A stretch of 64,000 nt of DNA from Acidisphaera sp. S103. GTDB taxonomy: Bacteria > Pseudomonadota > Alphaproteobacteria > Acetobacterales > Acetobacteraceae. The notes beneath the pieces were generated by a model, which did no database searches, had not been told where the DNA came from, and saw only the letters and a program-made list of their open reading frames with translations. Positions 54,443-64,000 of this stretch are shown piece after piece; the stretch's first letter is position 1, and each line of letters opens with the position of its first letter. The stretch covers positions 68,179 to 132,178 of the forward strand of contig NZ_LMUJ01000024.1 of assembly GCF_009765975.1 (NCBI RefSeq), in the 5' to 3' direction. Both the position numbers and the translations under genes were made by a program.

Positions 54443-55024
54443 ATGGAAACAAACGTGGCTTCTCAGGCTACGACAATCTCGTCCGGCGGCGGTCTGACCG
54501 ACCGCTACGCCGCCGCGCTGTACGCGCATGCCGACGACAACCACGCGCTCGACACGGTCGTGTCGCAGATGGAAGGTCTCGGCAAGCTGATCGATGCCAG
54601 CGCCGATTTCCGCCGCCTGCTGGAATCGCCCCTGATCGATGTGAAGACCGCCACCAGCGCCGCCCAGGCGGTGCTGACGAATGAGGGCTTCGGCAAGGAA
54701 GTCCGCGACTTCGTCGGCGTCATCTCGGTCAACCGCCGCCTGCGCGAACTGCGCGGCATCGTCAGCGCCTTCGCCGCCCTGGTGGCCGAACGGCGCGGCA
54801 TCGTCACCGCCCATGTCGCCTCGGCGCATCCCCTGAACGACGTGCAGCGCCAGCAGCTTCGCGCCCGCCTGATCGAGGCCGGCTATGGCAACGTCAACAT
54901 CGATGAGCGGGTCGAACCCGACCTGCTTGGCGGCCTGATCGTCCGGATCGGCGCCCGCCTCTACGACACCAGTTTGAAATCCCGGCTGCAACGTTTGCAG
55001 TACGCCATGAAGGGAGCCGCCTAA
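54443..55024 (+). CDS. atpH: F1 ATP synthase delta subunit
   Basis: Stator subunit linking F1 to the F0 b subunit; 193 residues from the ATG at 54443. Family blocks are [60 protein letters not shown] and [20 protein letters not shown]. First gene of the atpHAGDC operon; F0 genes are not in this window, as usual in alphaproteobacteria. Confidence 0.95.
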   Translation: METNVASQATTISSGGGLTDRYAAALYAHADDNHALDTVVSQMEGLGKLIDASADFRRLLESPLIDVKTATSAAQAVLTNEGFGKEVRDFVGVISVNRRLRELRGIVSAFAALVAERRGIVTAHVASAHPLNDVQRQQLRARLIEAGYGNVNIDERVEPDLLGGLIVRIGARLYDTSLKSRLQRLQYAMKGAA

Positions 55025-55025
55025 T

Positions 55026-56558
55026 ATGGAGATCCGCCCAGCCGAGATCTCGGAGATCTTGAAGAAGCAGATCGCCGCGTTCGATACCGAAGCCAATGTC
55101 GCCGAAACAGGCCAGGTCCTGTCGGTCGGCGACGGGATCGCCCGCGTGTTCGGCCTGCAGAACGTGATGTCCGGTGAGATGGTCGAGTTCCCCGGGGCCG
55201 GCCTGCGCGGCATGGCGCTGAACCTGGAAACCGACAACGTCGGCATCGTGATCTTCGGCGACGACAAGCAGATCCGCGAAGGCGACACCGTCTCCCGCAC
55301 CGGCTCGATCGTGGAAGTCCCGGTCGGAACCGGCCTGCTGGGCCGCGTGGTCGACGGGCTGGGCAATCCGATCGACGGCAAGGGCCCGATCATCGGTGCG
55401 AAAATGAGCCGAGTCGAGGTCAAGGCCCCCGGCATCATTCCGCGCAAGTCGGTGCATGAGCCGATGCAGACCGGCCTGAAGGCGATCGACGCACTGATCC
55501 CCGTTGGCCGCGGCCAGCGGGAACTGATCATCGGCGACCGTCAGACCGGCAAGACGGCGGTGATCATCGATACGATCATCAACCAGAAGGCCGGCAACGC
55601 GTCGGGCGATCCAAAGAAGGCGCTGATCTGCATCTACGTCGCCATCGGCCAGAAGCGGTCCACCGTGGCGCAGCTTGTGCGCACGCTGGAAGAGAACGGC
55701 GCGATGCAATACTCCATCGTCGTCGCCGCGACCGCGTCGGACCCGGCGCCGCTGCAATTCCTGGCGCCGTACACCGGCTGCACCATGGGCGAGTATTTCC
55801 GCGACAACGCCCAGCACGCCGTCATCTTCTACGACGATCTGTCGAAGCAGGCCGTCGCCTATCGCCAGATGTCGCTGCTGCTGCGCCGTCCGCCGGGCCG
55901 CGAAGCCTATCCCGGCGACGTGTTCTACCTGCACTCCCGCCTGCTGGAACGCGCCGCGAAGATGAACGACAGCCTCGGCGCCGGGTCGCTGACCGCGCTG
56001 CCGGTGATCGAGACGCAGGCCGGCGACGTGTCCGCCTACATCCCGACCAACGTGATTTCCATCACCGACGGCCAGATCTTCCTGGAGACCGAACTGTTCT
56101 TCCGCGGCATCCGCCCGGCGGTGAACGTCGGCCTGTCGGTGTCCCGGGTCGGCTCCGCCGCCCAGGTGAAGGCGATGAAGCAGGTCGCCGGCCGCATCAA
56201 GCTGGAACTGGCCCAATACCGTGAGATGGCGGCGTTCGCGCAGTTCGCATCCGACCTCGATGCCTCGACCCAGCAACTGCTGGCGCGCGGCTCGCGGCTG
56301 ACCGAACTGCTGAAGCAGCCACAGTACAACCCGCTGCCGATCGAGGAGCAGGTTGTGGCGATTTTCGCCGGCGTCCGCGGCTATCTCGACAAGATTGACA
56401 TCGGCCGGATCGGCCGGTTCGAGGCGCAGTTCATCACCGAACTGAAGGCGAAGGAGCCGTCGATCCTCGAAGCGATCCGCACCGATCTGGAGATCAAGCC
56501 GGCGACCGAGAAGAGCCTGATCGCCTTCCTCGACGCCTTCGCGAAATCCTTCAGCTAA
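55026..56558 (+). CDS. atpA: F1 ATP synthase alpha subunit
   Basis: Non-catalytic nucleotide-binding subunit, 510 residues. P-loop [10 protein letters not shown], then [20 protein letters not shown] and [20 protein letters not shown] and the signature [20 protein letters not shown]. It starts one base after the atpH stop. Confidence 0.98.
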   Translation: MEIRPAEISEILKKQIAAFDTEANVAETGQVLSVGDGIARVFGLQNVMSGEMVEFPGAGLRGMALNLETDNVGIVIFGDDKQIREGDTVSRTGSIVEVPVGTGLLGRVVDGLGNPIDGKGPIIGAKMSRVEVKAPGIIPRKSVHEPMQTGLKAIDALIPVGRGQRELIIGDRQTGKTAVIIDTIINQKAGNASGDPKKALICIYVAIGQKRSTVAQLVRTLEENGAMQYSIVVAATASDPAPLQFLAPYTGCTMGEYFRDNAQHAVIFYDDLSKQAVAYRQMSLLLRRPPGREAYPGDVFYLHSRLLERAAKMNDSLGAGSLTALPVIETQAGDVSAYIPTNVISITDGQIFLETELFFRGIRPAVNVGLSVSRVGSAAQVKAMKQVAGRIKLELAQYREMAAFAQFASDLDASTQQLLARGSRLTELLKQPQYNPLPIEEQVVAIFAGVRGYLDKIDIGRIGRFEAQFITELKAKEPSILEAIRTDLEIKPATEKSLIAFLDAFAKSFS

Positions 56559-56570
56559 AGTCCCGAACCA

Positions 56571-57452
56571 ATGCCCAGTCTGAAGGCACTCCGGACACGC
56601 ATCAACAGCGTGAAGTCGACGCAGAAGATCACCTCCGCCATGAAGATGGTGGCGGCTTCGAAGCTGCGTCGCGCCCAGCAGCAAGCCGAGGCGGCGCGTC
56701 CGTATGCCGAACGGATGGACCGCATGCTGCGGGCACTGGCGGCGTCAGTCGCCGGTTCGCCCACCGCACCGCCGCTGCTGGTGGGAACCGGGGCGGACAA
56801 GGTGCATCTGCTGATCGCGGTCACCGCCGACCGCGGCCTGGCCGGCGCCTTCAACAGCCAGATCGGCCGAGCCACCCGCAACCTCGCTCGGCGGCTCGAA
56901 TCGGAGGGCAAGACGGTCAAGATCCTGGCGGTCGGGCGCAAGGGGCGTGACTACCTGCGCCGCGAGCTGTCCAGCCGGATCGTCGGCGACATCTCCTACG
57001 CCGGAAAACGCCGCATCGATTTCACCGATGCGCAGGAAATCGGCGAACGGGTCACCGCGATGCTGGCGGCCGGGGAACTCGACTCCGCGACGCTGGTCTA
57101 CAACCGCTTCCAGTCGGTGATCGCCCAGGTGGTCACCGAACAGCAGATCATCCCGGCCCCGCCGCCGCCCGAAGGTGAAACCACCGACCTCGGCGGCGCG
57201 ACCTATGAGTTCGAGCCGGATGAGGAAACCATCCTGGCGAAACTGCTGCCGCAGGCGCTGGCGATCCAGATGTATCGGGCCTTGCTGGAAAGCGCCGCCG
57301 GTGAACACGGCGCGCGCATGACCGCGATGGACAACGCGACCCGCAACGCCGGCGACATGATCAAGCGGCTGAGCCAGAACTACAACCGAGCCCGCCAGGC
57401 GAACATCACCAAGGAACTGATCGAGATCATCTCCGGCGCTGAAGCCGTCTGA
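56571..57452 (+). CDS. atpG: F1 ATP synthase gamma subunit
   Basis: Central rotating shaft, 293 residues. The N-terminal helix is [20 protein letters not shown], then [40 protein letters not shown] is the middle block and the C-terminal signature is [20 protein letters not shown], then [20 protein letters not shown]. It lies 12 bases after atpA. Confidence 0.97.
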   Translation: MPSLKALRTRINSVKSTQKITSAMKMVAASKLRRAQQQAEAARPYAERMDRMLRALAASVAGSPTAPPLLVGTGADKVHLLIAVTADRGLAGAFNSQIGRATRNLARRLESEGKTVKILAVGRKGRDYLRRELSSRIVGDISYAGKRRIDFTDAQEIGERVTAMLAAGELDSATLVYNRFQSVIAQVVTEQQIIPAPPPPEGETTDLGGATYEFEPDEETILAKLLPQALAIQMYRALLESAAGEHGARMTAMDNATRNAGDMIKRLSQNYNRARQANITKELIEIISGAEAV

Positions 57453-58919
<1,467 letters not shown>

Positions 58920-58926
58920 CTACCCC

Positions 58927-58960
58927 CGTCATGGCCGGGCCCGTCCCGGCCATCCGCGCA
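58927..58960. repeat. REP-like hairpin in the atpD-atpC gap
   Basis: CGTC precedes ATGGCCGGG (58931-58939), which pairs exactly with CCCGGCCAT (58945-58953) around a 5-base loop. The CGTCATGG lead matches the other dispersed repeats. It sits in the 76-base gap between two co-transcribed genes, where it could attenuate or stabilise the transcript. Confidence 0.6.
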
Positions 58961-58995
58961 ACGACGGCGCCGACAGAAACAGCAGGACGCAGCCT

Positions 58996-59397
58996 ATGCC
59001 GACCAAACTCGAAATCGTCAGCCCGGAGAAGCTGCTGCTGTCCCGTCCCGTGGATATGGTGGTGATCCCGGCGTCCGAGGGCGATATGGGCGTGCTGGAA
59101 GGCCACTCGCCGATGATCGTGATGCTGCGCGGTGGCACGATCGACCTCTATGACGGCGACAAGGTGACGGAACAGTTGTTCGTCGACGGCGGTTTCGCCG
59201 AGATCACCCAGGAACGCTGCACCGTCCTGGCCAACAAGGCGATCCCGCTGGCCGAGGTCAACAAGGCCGAAGCCACCCGCCTGCTGACCGAGGCGGAAGC
59301 CGCCTACGAGGCCGCCGACAAGCGTGACATTGCCGCCGAGGACTCCGCCCTCGACGCCATCCAATCCGCTCGGGCCATGGTCGAAGCGGCGGGCTGA
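58996..59397 (+). CDS. atpC: F1 ATP synthase epsilon subunit
   Basis: Inhibitory subunit of the rotor, 133 residues. The beta-sandwich domain reads LEIVSPEKLLLSRPVDMVVI, then PASEGDMGVLEGHSPMIVML and FVDGGFAEITQERCTVLANK; an Ala/Glu-rich helical C terminus follows. Last gene of the operon, followed by a terminator. Confidence 0.96.
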   Translation: MPTKLEIVSPEKLLLSRPVDMVVIPASEGDMGVLEGHSPMIVMLRGGTIDLYDGDKVTEQLFVDGGFAEITQERCTVLANKAIPLAEVNKAEATRLLTEAEAAYEAADKRDIAAEDSALDAIQSARAMVEAAG

Positions 59398-59421
59398 ACC
59401 CCCTTCCCGCTTGGATAAGCA

Positions 59422-59453
59422 AAGGCCGGGTCGCAACACACCCGGCCTTTTTG
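59422..59453 (+). terminator. Rho-independent terminator of atpHAGDC
   Basis: AAGGCCGGGT (59422-59431), an 8-base loop, then ACCCGGCCTT (59440-59449) followed by TTTT. Ten base pairs plus a T-run, about 25 bases after the atpC stop. Confidence 0.9.
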
Positions 59454-59565
59454 CTGTCCACACCGGCGCGTGGTTTTGTCCGGGCTACGGTATTCCTATA
59501 TGGTGCATGGCGGGGTTAAAGCCTGATTCCCTTGTCCCGCTTCTATCAGTGAGCATGACATCGCA

Positions 59566-60387
59566 ATGAAACACTGGCGGATCGAAGATGTTGCCTGGGA
59601 CCGGTTCGATCCCGCTTCGGTCGACCCCGCGCTGATCCCGCTGGTGAAGGCCGCGGCGATGGTGGAGCGCAACGGCAAGGACTACGCGCTGTATCTGGGC
59701 GGCGTGTTCCACGACGACCCCGACTTCCGCAACGCCGCCGACTACTGGGCCGAGGAAGAGGTGCAGCACGGCGACGCCCTGGCAAAATGGGCCGAACTGG
59801 CCGATCCGACCTGGCATTTCGCCCCGGCCTTCGAGCGATACCGAGCCGGTTATGCGATCAAGACCGATGCCGATGCCTCGATCCGCGGGTCGCGCACCGG
59901 CGAACTGATCGCCCGCTGTATGGTGGAAACCGGGACGTCCAGCTACTACACCGCGCTGGCCGAGGCGACGTCGGAACCGGTGCTGAAGCAGGTCTGCAAA
60001 CTGATCGCCGCAGACGAATACCGCCACTTCAAGCTGTTCTACGACCACATGCGCCGCTACCTGGCGCGCGAGAACCTCGGTGTGGTCAGGCGGTTGCGCA
60101 TCGCCCTGGGCCGAATCGGCGAATCGGAAGACGACGAACTGGCCTACGCCTACCACTGCGGAAACGAGCCTGAATCACAGGCCTACCGGCACGACCGCTG
60201 CACCGCCGCCTACATGGCCAGCGCGATGGGCTTCTACCGCTACCGCCACATCGAACGCGGCACTGGCATGATCCTGAAATCCGTCGGCCTGCCCCCCCGC
60301 GGACGGCTGTCCACCGGCGCCACCAAAGTCGCCTGGAAGCTACTGCAATGGCGCCGCCGCCGCTTCGAGCAGCAGTTGGCGGCGTGA
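59566..60387 (+). CDS. Ferritin-like diiron protein
   Basis: A protein of 273 residues of helical, ferritin-like character. Candidate iron ligands are the Glu in AAAMVERNGKDYALYLGG, Glu/Glu/His in YWAEEEVQHGDALAKW, the Glu in MVETGTSSYYTALAE and Asp/Glu/His in IAADEYRHFKLFYDHMRRYL, giving EEVQH and DEYRH motifs. The pattern fits rubrerythrin/acyl-ACP desaturase-like oxygenase families rather than storage ferritin. The Arg-rich C terminus after about residue 220 is unassigned. Function unknown; no ferredoxin gene is adjacent. Confidence 0.75.
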   Translation: MKHWRIEDVAWDRFDPASVDPALIPLVKAAAMVERNGKDYALYLGGVFHDDPDFRNAADYWAEEEVQHGDALAKWAELADPTWHFAPAFERYRAGYAIKTDADASIRGSRTGELIARCMVETGTSSYYTALAEATSEPVLKQVCKLIAADEYRHFKLFYDHMRRYLARENLGVVRRLRIALGRIGESEDDELAYAYHCGNEPESQAYRHDRCTAAYMASAMGFYRYRHIERGTGMILKSVGLPPRGRLSTGATKVAWKLLQWRRRRFEQQLAA

Positions 60388-60394
60388 GGTAAGA

Positions 60395-60588
60395 AAGACG
60401 GGGGCTCCGCCCCTCGACCCCGCCAAGGGCCGACGGCCCTTGGAACCCCGGACTGGGTGTGTGGTCGGGAGGGGGCGACCGAGACGGTTGCAACCACCGA
60501 GTTGCCCCCTCCCGACCACACACCCACCAATGGGATCAAAGGGGGCGTCGCCCCCTTTGCGGGTCCAGGGCAGAGCCCTGGCCTTCCC
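60395..60588. repeat. Dense palindromic repeat block
   Basis: Three pieces in under 200 bases: GGGGGCTCCGCCCC with AAGGGCCGACGGCCCTT (60400-60441); a perfect 22-base inverted repeat (60455-60476 versus 60504-60525) around a 27-base loop that contains the palindrome GGTTGCAACC; and a copy of the repeat also found at 47366-47425 (60531-60585). It separates the ferritin-like gene from the convergent aminotransferase gene. Confidence 0.85.
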
Positions 60589-61998
60589 TTAACTCACGAC
60601 GGCAATCTGCTCCCGGCGCAGTTGCACCGTCAGTTCGTCCAGTGCCTTTTCGATGCGGGTCAGCATTTCGTCGATCTCTTCCTTGGAGATGATCAGCGGC
60701 GGGCTGAAGCACAGGCAGTCGTTGACGGCGGCTCTGCCGATGACCCCGAACTCCTCGCACAGCTTGGTCAGGCGGGGTCCGACTTTGGCCGACGGATCGA
60801 AGTTGGTGACCTTGGCCTTGTCGGCGACTAGTTCCACGGCGGCGATCAGGCCGGTGCCGCGCACCTCGCCCACGATCGGGCGGTCGGCGAAGCGGCGGCG
60901 GAGTTCGCTCTGCAGGTAGGGGCCGACGATCCCAACATGGGCGCCGATCTCCATTTCGTCGTAGATCTTCAGTGTCTCGATCGCCACGGCGGCCGGAACC
61001 GGATGGCCGGAGTAGGTGAAGCCGTGGCCGAACGTGCCGATCGCGTGGCTTTCTTGCGCCAGTGCCTGGAACACCTTGTCGTTCACCATGACCGCGCTGA
61101 TCGGCAGATAGGATGCCGACAGCGCCTTGGCGCAAACCAGGATGTCGGGCTGGATGTCGAGCGTCTGGCTGCCCCAGTAGTTACCGGTGCGCCAGAAGCC
61201 GCAGATGACCTCGTCGGCGACCAGCAGCACATCGTATTTGCGCAGCACGGCCTGGATCTTGGGGAAGTAGCCGCGCGGGGGCAGAATCACGCCGCCGGCG
61301 CCCATGATCGGTTCGGCCCACATGGCGGCTACGTTGTCCGGACCCTCGGCCAGGATCAACTTTTCCAGTTCGTCGGCGCAGCGCGTGGCGAATGCGTCCT
61401 CCGATTCGCCGGGCAGCGCGCCGTGGTAGAAATGCGGCGTCATGGTGTGGACGAAGCCGGGCAGCGGCACGTCGAAGCTGCGGTGGTTGGCGGGCAGGCC
61501 GGTCAGTGACGCCGACCCGATGGTGATGCCGTGGTAGCCCTTCAGGCGGCCGATGATCTTCTTCTTCATCGGCCGGCCCAGCGCGTTGTTGAGATACCAG
61601 ACCATCTTGATGGCGGAGTCGTTGGCCTCGGACCCGGAGTTGGCGAAGAACACCTTCGCCATGGGCACGGGTGCTCGGGCGATCAGCATCTCCGCCAGGT
61701 CGATCATCGGTTCGTGCGACTTGGCGGTGAAGGCGTGGTAGAAGGGCAGCTTGCGCATCTGGTCGGCGGCGGCCTGCACCAGGCGTTCGTTGTCGAAGCC
61801 CAGCGAGGCGCACCACAGGCCGGCGACGGATTCGATGTATTCCTTGCCGGCTTCGTCCCACACGCGGACGCCCTTGCCGTGGGAGATCACCACCGGCCCG
61901 ACCTGCTGGTGCGCTTCAAGGTCGGTATACGGATGCAGCACGTTGGCGATGTCACGGGCGGCGGCGGAGTTCGCTCCGAAGGGCGGGGGCGGGGCCAT
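60589..61998 (-). CDS. Class III aminotransferase
   Basis: PLP enzyme of 469 residues, distinct from the one at 46004. VFFANSGSEANDSAIKMVWY, GRLKGYHGITIGSASLTGLP, AEPIMGAGGVILPPRGYFPK, LLVADEVICGFWRTGNYWGS and ILVCAKALSASYLPISAVMV (Schiff-base Lys) are the family blocks. AGGAGCAACC precedes the ATG. Resembles omega-amino acid:pyruvate/polyamine aminotransferases; exact substrate unknown. Confidence 0.92.
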   Translation of the reverse strand: MAPPPPFGANSAAARDIANVLHPYTDLEAHQQVGPVVISHGKGVRVWDEAGKEYIESVAGLWCASLGFDNERLVQAAADQMRKLPFYHAFTAKSHEPMIDLAEMLIARAPVPMAKVFFANSGSEANDSAIKMVWYLNNALGRPMKKKIIGRLKGYHGITIGSASLTGLPANHRSFDVPLPGFVHTMTPHFYHGALPGESEDAFATRCADELEKLILAEGPDNVAAMWAEPIMGAGGVILPPRGYFPKIQAVLRKYDVLLVADEVICGFWRTGNYWGSQTLDIQPDILVCAKALSASYLPISAVMVNDKVFQALAQESHAIGTFGHGFTYSGHPVPAAVAIETLKIYDEMEIGAHVGIVGPYLQSELRRRFADRPIVGEVRGTGLIAAVELVADKAKVTNFDPSAKVGPRLTKLCEEFGVIGRAAVNDCLCFSPPLIISKEEIDEMLTRIEKALDELTVQLRREQIAVVS

Positions 61999-62077
61999 GG
62001 TTGCTCCTGGGCAGGTTTGGAGGCCGGAGCCTAAACCTTGCGCGGGCGCGGCGTAACCCCGCCTTTATATGGGTCTT

Positions 62078-62863
62078 TTATGTCCCCAGCGTCTTCCGAA
62101 GGAAGCCGGTGCGGGACTGCGCCGCCGCCATCATGAATGACGCGTCCTGGCCGGACAGGATGAACCTCGCCCCCATCGCGATGTAGCGGGGCATGATCGC
62201 CTCATTGTAGATGCCGGCCATGCCGGGGAATTTGCCGGTCTTCTCGCAGGCGGCGATCATCTTGCCATAGGCGTCGGCGAGGCGATCGTTGCCGAAATCA
62301 CCCGGGATGCCCATCTCGGCGCACAAATCGTTTGATCCGATCAGCAGCACATCCACGCCGGGAACAGCCGCTATCTCGGCGGCATTGGCGATGGCGGTGG
62401 GGGTTTCCAGCATCACCACGGTCAGGTTGGCGGCGTTCAGGGCTTTCACCGCCTCACCGGTGCTGAGTTTGGCCAGTTGATGATGCGGTCCCCAGCCACC
62501 GACCGAGCGGTGACCGATCGGCGGATATTTCAGCTTCTCGACGACTTCGCGGGCTTCGGCGGCGGTATCGACATGCGGCATGACGATGCCCATCGCGCCG
62601 TTGTCCAGCGCCCGCGTGGCGATCGAGTACTGGCCGTTGGGCACGCGGGCGATCGGGGCGATGCCGGCATCCAGGGCGGCGGCCGAGATCTGGGCGCAGG
62701 CGTCCAGCGACATGGTGCCATGTTCCATGTCCAGGAACAGCCAGTCGAACCCGGCGGTCGCCATCATCTTGGCGATTTCTACGCTCCGCGTGGTGCGGAT
62801 ACCGACGCCGAGGGACAACTGCCCCTGCTCCAGCTTTTGGCGCGCGACGTTGGTGACGGTCAT
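62078..62863 (-). CDS. HpcH/HpaI aldolase-family protein
   Basis: Class II aldolase of 261 residues from the ATG at 62863 (MTVTNVARQKLEQGQLSLGV); AGGGGAAACAGCC lies upstream. FDWLFLDMEHGTMSLDACAQ carries the metal-binding Glu, IARVPNGQYSIATRALDNGA, MGIVMPHVDTAAEAREVVEK and DVLLIGSNDLCAEMGIPGDF are further family blocks. It cleaves a 4-hydroxy-2-oxo acid or similar; substrate not determined. It lies between the aminotransferase and leuB on the same strand. Confidence 0.9.
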   Translation of the reverse strand: MTVTNVARQKLEQGQLSLGVGIRTTRSVEIAKMMATAGFDWLFLDMEHGTMSLDACAQISAAALDAGIAPIARVPNGQYSIATRALDNGAMGIVMPHVDTAAEAREVVEKLKYPPIGHRSVGGWGPHHQLAKLSTGEAVKALNAANLTVVMLETPTAIANAAEIAAVPGVDVLLIGSNDLCAEMGIPGDFGNDRLADAYGKMIAACEKTGKFPGMAGIYNEAIMPRYIAMGARFILSGQDASFMMAAAQSRTGFLRKTLGT

Positions 62864-62964
62864 GGCTGTTTCCCCTGGATTGCGTGATGCGGCGATCATA
62901 GGGGTTGGGCGGCCAATCACAATTCGGCCCCCTCCCCCAGAAGCCCGAATGCACCCGAGGTCCG

Positions 62965-64000
62965 TTACGCGGCCAGTTTATCCAGCTCCCGCAGGATGGA
63001 TTCGCCCATCACGCCGGTGCCGACCCTGGCGCTGCCAGGGGCCATGATGTCGGCGGTGCGCAGGCCGTTCCTCAGGACGTTGACGCAGGCTTTCTCGATC
63101 AGCGCGGCGTCTTCCTCCATGCCGAAGGAGTGGCGCAGCAGCATGGCAAAACTCATGATCTGCGCGAGGGGGTTGGCGATGCCCTTGCCGGCGATGTCGG
63201 GGGCGCTGCCGTGGATCGGCTCATACAGCGCATGCCGCTTGCCGGAGGGCTGGATAGCCCCCAGCGTGGCGGACGGCAGCATGCCGAGGCTGCCCGTCAG
63301 CATCGAGGCCAGGTCGGATAGCAGATCGCCGAACAGGTTCGACGTCACGATCACGTCGAACTGTCTCGGGTTGCGGACAAGCTGCATGGCGCAGTTGTCA
63401 GCATACATGTGGCTGAGTTCGACGTCCGGGAACTCCCGTGCCTGCAACGCCGTGACGGTCTGGCGCCAGAACAGGCCGGATTGCATCACGTTGGCTTTCT
63501 CGACGCTGCACACACGATTCTGGCGCTTGCGGGCGAGTTCGAACGCGATGCGGGACACCCGCTCGATTTCACTGGTGGTGTAGGTTTCGGTGTCGAAGCC
63601 GCGCTTCTGGCCGTCGGGCAGGGACTCGACGCCGCGCGGTTCGCCGAAATAGATGCCGCCGGTGCTTTCGCGGACGATCATGATGTCGAGTCCGCGGATA
63701 ACATCCGCCTTCAGCGTGGAGGCATCCACCAACGGGTCCAGCACGATCGCGGGACGCAGGTTGGCGAACAGGTCGAGTTCCTTGCGCAAACGCAGGATGG
63801 CGATCTCCGGCCGAAGCTGGAAGCCCAGCTTGTCCCATTTCGGACCGCCGACGGAGCCGAACAGGATGGCGTCGGCGGCCTTGGCCTTTTCCATGGTTTC
63901 GTCGGTGATGGGCGTGCCGTAGGTGTCGATGGCGGAGCCGCCGGCATGATCGTCGGAGACGTTGAATGTCACCATGCGACGGCGGTCCATCCAATCGATG
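62965..64000 (-). CDS. leuB: 3-isopropylmalate dehydrogenase (N terminus outside the window)
   Basis: Oxidative decarboxylation step of leucine synthesis. About 345 residues are visible; the first part is cut at the window edge (the frame is open to 64000). ILFGSVGGPKWD, AILRLRKELDLFANLRPAIV, IMIVRESTGGIYFGEPRG, the substrate/metal region DVIVTSNLFGDLLSDLASML, LTGSLGMLPSA and EPIHGSAPDIAGKGIANPLA are all present and intact. Confidence 0.95.
   Translation of the reverse strand, partial: IDWMDRRRMVTFNVSDDHAGGSAIDTYGTPITDETMEKAKAADAILFGSVGGPKWDKLGFQLRPEIAILRLRKELDLFANLRPAIVLDPLVDASTLKADVIRGLDIMIVRESTGGIYFGEPRGVESLPDGQKRGFDTETYTTSEIERVSRIAFELARKRQNRVCSVEKANVMQSGLFWRQTVTALQAREFPDVELSHMYADNCAMQLVRNPRQFDVIVTSNLFGDLLSDLASMLTGSLGMLPSATLGAIQPSGKRHALYEPIHGSAPDIAGKGIANPLAQIMSFAMLLRHSFGMEEDAALIEKACVNVLRNGLRTADIMAPGSARVGTGVMGESILRELDKLAA

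Overview
The window is a high-GC, gene-dense piece of an alphaproteobacterial chromosome. The clues are the atpHAGDC order without F0 genes, the urtABCDE-ureDABCEFG arrangement, tightly coupled genes with ATGA stop/start overlaps, and dispersed palindromes whose ends carry CGTCATG. Several accessory proteins look like those of Acetobacteraceae/Rhodospirillales, but that lineage call is inference. No integrase, transposase, phage module or CRISPR array was seen.

Layout. 1-3.7 kb: rluB (cut by the window edge) and purD, divergent from xseA, then a carboxymuconolactone decarboxylase-like protein. 3.7-14.9 kb: one long minus-strand nitrogen operon, urtABCDE (urea ABC importer) followed by ureD, ureA, an HTH regulator gene, ureB, ureC, ureE, ureF and ureG. 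A near-consensus sigma-54 promoter precedes urtA and also fixes its start codon. 15-21 kb: 2-hydroxyacid dehydrogenase, an MFS carrier, a repeat-rich PRC-barrel protein, a DMT exporter, a DUF4130-UdgX fusion and a VOC protein. 21.0-21.3 kb: tRNA-Ser(CGA) and a DUF1993 remnant. 21.4-26.0 kb: a minus-strand run of MmgE/PrpD, enoyl-CoA hydratase, a serine hydrolase and a pair of glycosyltransferase-like proteins.

26.0-33.4 kb: a 680-base gap with a long inverted-repeat element and an AT-rich palindrome, then a probable catabolic locus of RbsA-type ATPase, permease, binding protein, LVIVD-repeat protein, GntR regulator and Tat-exported amidohydrolase. 33.6-45.9 kb: a small secreted protein, a large hybrid histidine kinase, enoyl-CoA hydratase, zwf, a DUF6197-like protein, an RcnB-like protein, DUF2252, a DUF4239-like membrane protein, and a divergent AraC regulator/SDR pair. 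46-54 kb: class III aminotransferase, gamma-glutamyltransferase whose signal peptide begins in a dispersed repeat, an unknown gene behind a LexA-like box, a glycosyltransferase-like protein, a chemoreceptor and an MFS carrier. 54.4-59.4 kb: atpHAGDC with a clear terminator. 59.5-64 kb: a ferritin-like diiron protein, a dense palindromic repeat block, a second class III aminotransferase, a HpcH/HpaI aldolase and leuB (cut by the window edge).

The clearest functional unit is urea import plus hydrolysis under probable nitrogen (RpoN) control. The best candidate for something undescribed is the transporter/LVIVD/GntR/amidohydrolase locus, whose substrate cannot be read from sequence. Functions rest on motif recognition by eye; no database search was run.
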